This document shows, piece by piece, positions 20,379 to 27,074 of a stretch of DNA of 27,074 nt (positions are counted from its first letter, which is position 1; each line of letters opens with the position of its first letter). Made by a program: the position numbers and the translations under genes. The stretch comes from an uncultured Ruminobacter sp. (GTDB lineage: Bacteria > Pseudomonadota > Gammaproteobacteria > Enterobacterales > Succinivibrionaceae). The stretch is taken from NCBI GenBank assembly GCA_900767005.1, contig CAAFXL010000367.1, forward strand, positions 1 through 27,074. Reading direction: 5' to 3'. A model generated the notes under the pieces. That model saw only the letters and a list, made by a program, of their open reading frames with translations, had not been told where the DNA came from and did not search any database.

Positions 20379-22940
20379 ATGGCTAAAGAAAAAACATCTA
20401 GTATTGCATTTGAAGCTGATGTAAGTCAGTTTACACAAAGCATTAATAAAATGCGTGATGATATTAAACTTATTAATTCCTCTTTTGAAGCAAGTGCTAG
20501 TGAAATGGATGATTGGGGAAACTCAAGCAAAGGCATAGAGCTTAAAATTTCAAGCCTTAATAAAGTATTAGAAGATGAAAAACAAAAACTTTCTGATATG
20601 GAATCAAGAAGAAAAGAATATATTTCTACACTTGATAAGAATAAAAAGAAACTTGCTGAATTAGAAGCAAAATATAAAAGCGTAGTAGATGCAGAAGGTG
20701 AAAGTTCTGAAAATGCTAAGAAATTAGCAAAGCAAAAAGCAACTTTAACGGTTGCAATTGCAAAGAATGAAAGAGCTATTACTGATGAAAGTGTTGCTAT
20801 TAATAAACAAAAGACAACCATTAATAATACAAATAAGACTTTGAAATCTTATGAAGATGCGTTAGAAAATGTCGGAAAAGAAGCAAAAGATAGTGGTACT
20901 AAAGTAAAGGGTTTTGGAGATAGTTCTTCTAAATTAAAAGGTGCTTTAAGCGGAATTGGTAAAGGAGTCGCTGCAGGAATTGCTGCAATTGGAGCAGCAG
21001 CAGTAGCGGCAACAGCTTCATTCTTAGCATTAGCTGAAAGTACAAGAGAATATAGAAGAGAAATGGGTTTACTAAAAACCGTTTCAGATACTGCAAATGC
21101 TAACTTTGAAGAAACAAAGAAAACTTATCAAGATTTGGTTGCATTAACTAATGATGAAGGTGCAGCAACTGAAGCAATTAATAACCTTTTAACTGCAGGG
21201 TTTAAAGGTGATGAATTAGATCAAGTAACTCAATATATTCAAGGTGCTGCTATCCAATGGAAAGATACATTAAAAGCCGAAGGATTATCGGATAGTATTC
21301 AAGAGTGGATTGGTAGCGGTGGCGAAAGTTTAACTGGTCAAATGGCGGAAATGCTAGAGCGTTTAGGATATAACCTAGAGACAGTAAAAGCAGAAACTGC
21401 AGGAATGACCGAAGAACAAAGAAGAGCTTACTTAATGAATATAATGGCTAGTGAGGGCTTAGGAGAAATATCTGCAAAGTATAAAGAGCAAAATAAAGAA
21501 TTATACGAAGCATCATTAGCACAACAAAATTTAACTGATAAGATGGCTGAACTTGGTAAAATAGCTGAACCAATAACAACCATATTAAAGAATGGATTAG
21601 CTGCAGTACTTGAATATATTACACCTTGGGTTAATAGATTAGGCAATGCTTTTGAATTATTGTTATCAAAAGGAAATGCGATGACAGGTTTACAACGACT
21701 TGGCGATATTTTCTTAGATATTAAAGAAAAAGCAAGTGAAATGTTAGTAGGCTTAATAGATGGTTTAGCTGAATTTATTCCACAATTTCTTCCTAAAGTA
21801 GCTGAATTCTTAGGACAAGTTGTACAACAATTTGTTGAATTTATTCCAACATTAACTGATGCAGCAATTCAATTATTCATGGCAATTGCAGAGGCTTTGC
21901 CACCTACAATTATAGCGTTGCTTGACCAATTGCCACAAATATTAGATGCAATAGTAAACTCATTGAATGAAATGATTCCTGAACTATTAGATAATACAAT
22001 TCAATTCTTAGGAACAATACTTGATGCATTACCTATAGTCATTGAAAAATTAGTTGAGATTTTACCTCAATTAATTCAAACAATATCAGAGTTTATTCAA
22101 GAGAATTTACCTGTAATTTTAGATGCATTTATTACATTATTACATACTATTATTGATGCTTTGCCTATTATAATTGAAGCATTAATAGAAGCACTTCCTA
22201 CTATAATTGATACAATTATTCAGTTTGTAACTGATAATTTACCTATTATATTAGATGGTGGACTTAAATTATTCATGGAAATAGTTAACGCTATTCCATT
22301 AATGATAGAGGCGTTAATAGAACAACTTCCAACTATAATTGATACTATAGTTGAAGCATTAACTGATAATTTCCCATTAATAATGGAAACTGCATTTGAA
22401 ATGTTTATGCAAATTGTTAAGTCTATTCCTGATATGATTATCAATTTAGGAACTAGCTTAGAAGATATTAGAACTACTATTGTTGAAACACTTGAAGATA
22501 TTGATTTATTTAAAGTAGGACAAGATATTATTCAAGGTTTAATTGATGGAATAGAAGATATTGGAGGTAATATTTGGGGAACTGTTACTGATATTGGAGA
22601 CAATATTGTTAGTGGATTTAAAAATTTCTTTGGTATTCACTCACCATCTAAATTAATGAAAGATAAAATCGGATCATTCTTAGGTGAAGGTTTAGCATTA
22701 GGAATTGGTGAAGGATTTGATAAAGATATTGATAAAATCAAAAAAGGCATAGTAGATAATTTAGATTTTGATGATGAATATATTGATGATGAAGAAGGTT
22801 ATGGAAAAAATAAAAAAACAAGAGGAGCAACTAAAAATGTAACTCTTAATTATACAGTTAATTCACCTACTCCATTATCAAGAAGAGAATTATATAATCA
22901 AGCTAAAAAAGCTAAAACATTATTAGGAGGTGTTAGTTAA
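20379..22940 (+). CDS. Tail tape measure protein
   Basis: An 853-residue protein. I chose ATG 20379, 8 bases after AAGGAGG (20364-20370); the GTG at 20370 is in frame but lies within that ribosome site. Residues 1-190 are coiled coil. A membrane-like helix follows (GIAAIGAAAVAATASFLALA, about residues 203-222). The middle holds an 'AxxxGFxGDELDQ'-type region (residues 270-380) common in TP901-like tape measures. Residues about 468-687 carry five tandem 44-residue units. The end FFGIHSPSKLMKDKIGSFLG and GLALGIGEGF is the standard C-terminal signature. It sets tail length (about 850 residues suggests a tail near 130 nm by the usual 1.5 Å per residue rule) and is ejected on infection. Confidence 0.94.
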   Translation: MAKEKTSSIAFEADVSQFTQSINKMRDDIKLINSSFEASASEMDDWGNSSKGIELKISSLNKVLEDEKQKLSDMESRRKEYISTLDKNKKKLAELEAKYKSVVDAEGESSENAKKLAKQKATLTVAIAKNERAITDESVAINKQKTTINNTNKTLKSYEDALENVGKEAKDSGTKVKGFGDSSSKLKGALSGIGKGVAAGIAAIGAAAVAATASFLALAESTREYRREMGLLKTVSDTANANFEETKKTYQDLVALTNDEGAATEAINNLLTAGFKGDELDQVTQYIQGAAIQWKDTLKAEGLSDSIQEWIGSGGESLTGQMAEMLERLGYNLETVKAETAGMTEEQRRAYLMNIMASEGLGEISAKYKEQNKELYEASLAQQNLTDKMAELGKIAEPITTILKNGLAAVLEYITPWVNRLGNAFELLLSKGNAMTGLQRLGDIFLDIKEKASEMLVGLIDGLAEFIPQFLPKVAEFLGQVVQQFVEFIPTLTDAAIQLFMAIAEALPPTIIALLDQLPQILDAIVNSLNEMIPELLDNTIQFLGTILDALPIVIEKLVEILPQLIQTISEFIQENLPVILDAFITLLHTIIDALPIIIEALIEALPTIIDTIIQFVTDNLPIILDGGLKLFMEIVNAIPLMIEALIEQLPTIIDTIVEALTDNFPLIMETAFEMFMQIVKSIPDMIINLGTSLEDIRTTIVETLEDIDLFKVGQDIIQGLIDGIEDIGGNIWGTVTDIGDNIVSGFKNFFGIHSPSKLMKDKIGSFLGEGLALGIGEGFDKDIDKIKKGIVDNLDFDDEYIDDEEGYGKNKKTRGATKNVTLNYTVNSPTPLSRRELYNQAKKAKTLLGGVS
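21780..22439 (+). repeat. Five tandem 132-bp repeats inside the tape measure gene
   Basis: Four copies of exactly 132 bases each start at 21912, 22044, 22176 and 22308; a weaker fifth copy precedes them at 21780. Each encodes 44 residues (four 11-residue helical turns) with the form 'EALIE.LPTIIDTI...T.N.P.I......F..I...IP.MI'. The last two copies are the most alike. Confidence 0.8.
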
Positions 22941-23782
22941 TGATAAGTATGAGATATGAAGGAAACAACAATATAATTGATTTAATTAACACTCCTAATT
23001 TAATAATCACTGGATATGATGGTTTAGACCAACCTACAAGTGAAACAATAACATTTTCAAATCCTAATAAACGAGGAACACAATATCAAAGAAGTTCTAT
23101 TCAAGATAGATTAATTTCATTATCATTTGTTGTTTATGATGTTGAAAATACAAGATATCAATTGATGAATGTATTTAAAAGTGGTGAAAAAGGAACGCTA
23201 TATTTAAAAAATGAATATAGAGAAGGCAAAATAGAATGTATATTTGAAGAAATGACATTTGAAAAATTTAGCAATCCTACAACATGTACCATCTTTTTAA
23301 GAGCAACATATCCTTATTTCAAAGGATTAGAAGTTATTGTAAAAGAATTATCTAATGTTATAAATATGTTTGTTTTAGAGGCATATATACCTGAAGAAGG
23401 AATTGTTTTAGGTGAGATTTCAAATGAAGGAACTAGTGAATTTATAAATGAAAGTGATACTGAATTAGGTGTAACAATAGAAATATCCATGCTAGGAATT
23501 GTTACTAATCCAGTTATATATAACACTACAACTAATAAGTTTATAGGAGTAAATAGATTATTTGCTTCAGGCGAAAAATTAGTTATAAAAACCTCAATTG
23601 GAGAAAAGAAAATCTATGTTGAAAAGGATGGAGTACAAACAAATTTAATCAATAGATTAATGAAAGGAAGTTCATTCTTTCAATTAGTACGAGGAATTAA
23701 TAAAATAAAATCTGATGCAACTGAAAATGGTAATAATATGGTGGTCTATGTAGATTATCAAAATGAATACGAGGCGATATAA
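22940..23782 (+). CDS. Distal tail protein (Dit)
   Basis: A 280-residue protein. The N-terminal part has the siphovirus tail-component signature: LINTPNLIITGYDGLDQPTS, PNKRGTQYQRSSIQDRLISL and then YQLMNVFKSGEKGTLYLKNE with CIFEEMTFEKF, followed by LRATYPYFKG. The C-terminal part is a second beta domain (GVTIEISMLGIVTNPVIYN). Dit forms the hexameric hub between tail tube and tip. Its start overlaps the tape measure stop (TAATG), with AGGAGG ahead. Confidence 0.9.
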   Translation: MISMRYEGNNNIIDLINTPNLIITGYDGLDQPTSETITFSNPNKRGTQYQRSSIQDRLISLSFVVYDVENTRYQLMNVFKSGEKGTLYLKNEYREGKIECIFEEMTFEKFSNPTTCTIFLRATYPYFKGLEVIVKELSNVINMFVLEAYIPEEGIVLGEISNEGTSEFINESDTELGVTIEISMLGIVTNPVIYNTTTNKFIGVNRLFASGEKLVIKTSIGEKKIYVEKDGVQTNLINRLMKGSSFFQLVRGINKIKSDATENGNNMVVYVDYQNEYEAI

Positions 23783-24915
23783 TGGATTTGTATTTTTGGA
23801 AAATAAACGAAAATAAATTATTAGAACTAGTAGGAATTATTGATACTGCAACAAGTATACAATGGCTTGAAAGATATTATGAAAATGGTACATTTGAAGT
23901 ATATATACAAGTTAACCAAGATATATTAGATATTGTTAATCAAAGCACTTTTATATCTAGGAATGATAGTACTTATGTTGGAGTAATTGAATTTATTCAA
24001 AATGAAGATGATATTGATAACGGAAATTTCTTAATTATACAAGGACATTTTGCTGAGTGTTTAATAGGTAGAAGAATAATACGAAATATATCATATTATG
24101 AAGAAATAAAAGGTGCTACATTATTTTATGTTTGTGATGATCTATTACAAAAAAACATATTAAATCCTGTATTACAAGGTGAAGAGTCAGTTTCACCAAG
24201 AAAAATGAGTTGTATTAATACAAGTGTTATTAATCAATTAAAAACAAATCATAACATATCAACTCAAGCAACATTTGAGAATAATCTATTAGATTTTTTG
24301 ATTGAATTATTGAAATCATATAATGCAAGTATTAGATTAGAATTAAATGATGATAATATGTTTAATGTTGTTATATATGAAGGAACGGATAGAAGCTATA
24401 ACCAAGAAGAAAATGCGTATGTAGTATTTTCAGAAGAATTTGATAATTTAATATCATCAACATATTCATTTGACTCAACACAAGAAGCTAATGCTTTATA
24501 TGTTGGCGGTGAAGATAATGAAACAGCATCAGAAGGAAGATTTATAGATAAATATGAGCTTCCTGTAGATGATGGAGTAATTAGTGATATTGATAGAAAA
24601 GAAGTATTCATCAATGCAAGTGATTTAAAGCAAAATTGGAAGGATGAAGATACAGGACTTGAAATTTCAATAGGAACTGATGAATATAGAGAATTGTTAC
24701 GAGCTAGGGGAAAAGAAAATGTTGTATACCCAAGCGAAAAATTAGATGTCAAAGTTGATTTATCAACTTATATTTATAACCAAGATTATTTTTTAGGAGA
24801 TGTACTCACAATCGAAAATAAAATGACACATGAACCTGTAAATAAAAGATTAATTGGTATGGATATAGTTGATGATGAAAACGGGCATACATTAGAACCA
24901 ATATTTGAAGATTAA
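23782..24915 (+). CDS. ReqiPepy6 Gp37-like/Tal-type baseplate hub protein
   Basis: A 377-residue protein directly after Dit, with overlapping TAATG. The opening DLYFWKINENKLLELVGIID and IQWLERYYENGTFEVYIQ, then GHFAECLIGRRIIRNISYY, and later NLISSTYSFDSTQEANALYV with ENVVYPSEKLDVKVDL match Gp37-like proteins of siphoviruses, which have the gp27/Tal hub fold. It trims the tail end as a trimer below Dit. No peptidase or lysozyme domain is attached; the length is that of the hub alone. The C-terminal YLGDVLTIENK-type strand (DYFLGDVLTIENKMTHEPVN) is the usual closure. Confidence 0.85.
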   Translation: MDLYFWKINENKLLELVGIIDTATSIQWLERYYENGTFEVYIQVNQDILDIVNQSTFISRNDSTYVGVIEFIQNEDDIDNGNFLIIQGHFAECLIGRRIIRNISYYEEIKGATLFYVCDDLLQKNILNPVLQGEESVSPRKMSCINTSVINQLKTNHNISTQATFENNLLDFLIELLKSYNASIRLELNDDNMFNVVIYEGTDRSYNQEENAYVVFSEEFDNLISSTYSFDSTQEANALYVGGEDNETASEGRFIDKYELPVDDGVISDIDRKEVFINASDLKQNWKDEDTGLEISIGTDEYRELLRARGKENVVYPSEKLDVKVDLSTYIYNQDYFLGDVLTIENKMTHEPVNKRLIGMDIVDDENGHTLEPIFED

Positions 24916-24930
24916 AAGGAGGAAAGAAAA

Positions 24931-25248
24931 ATGTCTTACAAAGTTGAAAATGGAAAAGTTTACGAAATCAAAGAAGTAAACGCAAGTGAAATCGAAAAGG
25001 AGATTAAACAAGTTATCGAGTTTATCAAACAACACGAAACAGCTAAACAACCTTATGTCAATGCACTTGAAAAGAAAGTAGAGGAATTTAGAGTCATTAA
25101 AGAACGTCACGAAAAAGAAATTGCTTCTTATCAAGCAGTAGTAGATGAACATGACCAAAAGATTTCAGAAGCAAAATCTCAATTACTAGATAAGAAAGAA
25201 GTAATTGATCAATTATTCCCAAATTATAAAGACACATTGGGGTTTTAG
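24931..25248 (+). CDS. Coiled-coil protein of unknown function, tail-tip region
   Basis: A 105-residue charged, nearly all-helical protein with heptad-like spacing from residue 18 to 95 (ASEIEKEIKQVIEFIKQHE; VEEFRVIKERHEKEIASYQA). The start is strong: AAGGAGG 6-8 bases from the ATG. It lies between the hub gene and a candidate terminator. Small coiled-coil proteins at this place are often tail-tip or chaperone components, but I do not recognise a family. Confidence 0.6.
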   Translation: MSYKVENGKVYEIKEVNASEIEKEIKQVIEFIKQHETAKQPYVNALEKKVEEFRVIKERHEKEIASYQAVVDEHDQKISEAKSQLLDKKEVIDQLFPNYKDTLGF

Positions 25249-25250
25249 AT

Positions 25251-25276
25251 AAAGCTAGTGATTTATCACTAACTTT
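25251..25276 (+). terminator. Candidate intrinsic terminator
   Basis: AAAG-C-TAGTGA / TCACTA-A-CTTT form a stem of 6 + 4 bp with one C×A mismatch and a TTTA loop. T-rich DNA follows (TTTGATTGAGATTTTCTTT) but the run is interrupted. It sits in the only gap between the hub block and the next gene, so partial termination is plausible. Confidence 0.45.
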
Positions 25277-25325
25277 GATTGAGATTTTCTTTAAATTATT
25301 AAAAAAATTATAGGAGGAATAAAAA

Positions 25326-25862
25326 ATGGAAATCGGAGTCACTGATTTAGTTTTAAAATATGGATTACCAATTGTAGTAATGGCTTTAATCGTTATGATT
25401 TTAGTAGGAATTGTGAAGATTTTCACTAAAGGAATTGTAAATAAAAAAGAACATTCTGAAAAAGTAAAAAAATGGTTATCTAAATTATATCTAGCATTAT
25501 CTTTAGTATTTTCTTATATAGTTGTATTACTTTATTACTGGTTAATTTTAAAAGAAAATTGCTGGACTATGGCAGCATTAAGAGATACAGGTATTGTATG
25601 GACAGTTACTTCACCTTTATATCAAATCTATAAACAATTTGGTGGAAGAAAATTATTGGTGGCGGTTGTTTCATCAATTCAAAAATTATTTAAAGGTAAG
25701 GATAAAAATGTTGATGATCTTTTAAATATTGTAATGAGTGTTTTAGAAAATGATGCACCATTATTAACTGATGCACAAAAAGAAACAATTCAAAGTGAAT
25801 TAAAAGAAAAACTTAATGGAAAAAATGAATCTGTATCAAAAGAAGAAACAGAATCTAAATAA
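25326..25862 (+). CDS. Membrane protein of unknown function, near the tail-tip genes
   Basis: A 178-residue protein with an N-terminal membrane helix (YGLPIVVMALIVMILVGIVK, residues about 12-32), a second about residues 57-74 (LALSLVFSYIVVLLYYWLIL) and a possible weak third near 87-100. The C-terminal 70 residues are charged and helical (VDDLLNIVMSVLENDAPLLT ... KEETESK). AGGAGG precedes the ATG. Topology would allow a holin-like role, but the large soluble tail is unusual for one, and no lysin follows within the window. Confidence 0.55.
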   Translation: MEIGVTDLVLKYGLPIVVMALIVMILVGIVKIFTKGIVNKKEHSEKVKKWLSKLYLALSLVFSYIVVLLYYWLILKENCWTMAALRDTGIVWTVTSPLYQIYKQFGGRKLLVAVVSSIQKLFKGKDKNVDDLLNIVMSVLENDAPLLTDAQKETIQSELKEKLNGKNESVSKEETESK

Positions 25863-25881
25863 AAATTAGGGGGTGTTTGTA

Positions 25882-27074
25882 ATGGCAGCAAATGATGTTA
25901 CCACTTATGAAAATAATATAGAATATGCACCATTTAACTCAATTAAAAGTGATAGAGTAATTAATGCAAATCATTTAGCAAGATGGCTTTCAAGCGTAAA
26001 TAGTGATGGCGTAGCAAAAAAATTTAATAGATTTAATGCTATTATCACAAGTGGAATGAATGTAACTATTGATACAGGTATTGGTTTTGTTGATGGTCAT
26101 CATATTTATTTAAAGGCTAGTCAAACAATTGCAATAACAACTTCAAGTACTTCAGGTGATAGAATAGATACTATTGGTTTTAGATTAGATGTAGCAAATA
26201 GAAAAGTTGTTATGTACTATAAAGAAGGAACAAGTGGAAGTGATAATGCACCTGATGTATTAGACAATGCTAATTATATTGAAGTACCTTTGTATAATAT
26301 TAAAGTTAGACAAAATACAGAGTCAATTTTATCAACTGATATAATAGATGTAAGACAATATGTTGTTAGTTCTGCAACTTACTTTAATAAATATACGCAA
26401 AAATATACAACAACTTCAACAATATCAGAATTAACTATTACAGTACCATTTAATTATGATGTTGACCAAGTAGATGTAATAGTTAATGGTATTATGTTGT
26501 TAGATAATCAATATTCAATTGAATCACCTAATAAAGTTAAATTTAATACATATATTCCTACAGGAAATGATATACAAATTCAAGTGTGGCATTTTCAAGA
26601 CGGAAGTGGTTCAATTGATAGTTTAGATAAAGTATTAAGTGAATTAAAAGTTGTTGATGGTGTAGTAAAGTATTATTACCAATGTACAGGAAATAATGAT
26701 AATGTAAAACTATCACAATTAGCTCAAGACTTCTTAAATGCTACTGGTGATTTTTCAGGAATAAGCTCTACTGCACAGCTTGAAATAATTGTTTGTGGTG
26801 AAATGGGAACAATAAATCAATTTTATAGCGGTGCTGGTTCACAAGAATATCCATATACATATTTTGCATTTGGAAAGGCTTCACCAACAACAAGAACTAT
26901 TTATTTTAACTTTTCAAATTGTTCAAGAATAGATGTATCTTGTCCTACTAATGCAAATTCATATTCTACTATTTTTAGTGGATCTGATATTAATGTTAGA
27001 AATGTAGCGTTAAATGTAGGAAGTGGATATCATGTTGATGTATTTAATGGACAAAATATTCATTGTCAAGATAG
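25882..27074 (+). CDS. Receptor-binding/baseplate fibre protein, N-terminal part (3' truncated)
   Basis: The frame is open from ATG 25882 to the edge, 397 codons; AGGGGGTG is the ribosome site. The N-terminal 110 residues follow the common Firmicute tail-tip pattern: APFNSIKSDRVINANHLARW, then FNAIITSGMNVTIDTGIGFV, then GHHIYLKASQTIAITTSSTS and GDRIDTIGFRLDV. This is the anchor domain of many baseplate and receptor-binding proteins. A jelly-like strand set follows (ITVPFNYDVDQVDVIVNGIM), then a Cys-, Ser- and Asn-rich stretch (NCSRIDVSCPTNAN) suggesting a beta-helix tip. It is a second adsorption gene, at the normal place for one, in addition to the fibre module at 1021-7897. Confidence 0.7.
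   Translation, partial: MAANDVTTYENNIEYAPFNSIKSDRVINANHLARWLSSVNSDGVAKKFNRFNAIITSGMNVTIDTGIGFVDGHHIYLKASQTIAITTSSTSGDRIDTIGFRLDVANRKVVMYYKEGTSGSDNAPDVLDNANYIEVPLYNIKVRQNTESILSTDIIDVRQYVVSSATYFNKYTQKYTTTSTISELTITVPFNYDVDQVDVIVNGIMLLDNQYSIESPNKVKFNTYIPTGNDIQIQVWHFQDGSGSIDSLDKVLSELKVVDGVVKYYYQCTGNNDNVKLSQLAQDFLNATGDFSGISSTAQLEIIVCGEMGTINQFYSGAGSQEYPYTYFAFGKASPTTRTIYFNFSNCSRIDVSCPTNANSYSTIFSGSDINVRNVALNVGSGYHVDVFNGQNIHCQD

Noticed and set aside
20426..20821. A 131-residue minus-strand frame
   Set aside because: It lies fully inside the tape measure coiled-coil region, has no ribosome site and its Ser/Leu/Phe-rich make-up is what the complement of a Lys/Glu-rich gene gives. The other minus-strand frames were rejected for the same reason.
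14036..27074. CRISPR or anti-CRISPR array elements in the structural region
   Set aside because: No regularly spaced direct repeats outside coding sequence were found; the regular repeats seen encode protein repeats.

Overview
The window is a block of a tailed-phage or prophage genome with siphovirus (long non-contractile tail) architecture. It is very AT-rich, has strong AGGAGG-type ribosome sites, and all recognisable genes lie on the + strand. These features, together with HK97-type head genes and a gut-Firmicute style of fibre genes (BspA/DUF285 repeats), point to a low-GC Firmicute or Mycoplasmatota-like host; the exact host is inference. Of 32 gene stops, 24 are TAA, 7 TAG and 1 TGA. 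No gene is interrupted by TGA, so the standard bacterial code fits.

Layout: (1) 3-320, the C-terminal part of a DnaC-like helicase loader, the end of a replication module. (2) 321-475, a gap with a candidate promoter, a hairpin and an 18-bp element that recurs once, at 17717. (3) 476-1021, a helix-turn-helix protein resembling a terminase small subunit. (4) 1021-7897, a fibre/baseplate module: two large fibre or adhesin-like proteins, a small conserved-looking protein, a two-helix membrane protein, a BppU-like protein and two fibre proteins with related N-termini. (5) 7909-10408, three different nuclease genes in a row: an HNH domain fused to a P-loop kinase, a GIY-YIG homing-type endonuclease, and a triple zinc-finger HNH protein. 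The last two have structured leaders. (6) 10409-10572, a GC-rich patch that is a candidate packaging (cos/pac) site, followed by a short TerS-like gene, a ParB-domain DNA methyltransferase, a P27-like TerS and TerL. (7) 14036-17712, portal, a small acidic protein, prohead protease and HK97-fold capsid. (8) 17760-19162, four connector/tail-completion genes. (9) 19166-24915, major tail protein, tail assembly chaperones joined by a -1 frameshift, tape measure, Dit and a Gp37/Tal-like hub protein. (10) 24931 to the end, a coiled-coil protein, a membrane protein and the start of a receptor-binding/baseplate protein that runs off the edge.

The genes work as a packaging, head and tail assembly line: TerS/TerL (perhaps helped by the HNH protein) cut and pump DNA through the portal into a capsid matured by the protease; the connectors join head to tail; the chaperones and tape measure build the tail tube; Dit, the hub and the fibres form the adsorption tip. 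The most unusual aspects are the fibre module lying upstream of packaging, three TerS-like genes, and the nuclease island with its structured leader RNAs. One leader seems to hide the ribosome site of a gene that has no ATG, GTG or TTG at its proper start. I see no tRNA, CRISPR array, reverse transcriptase, integrase or lysin.
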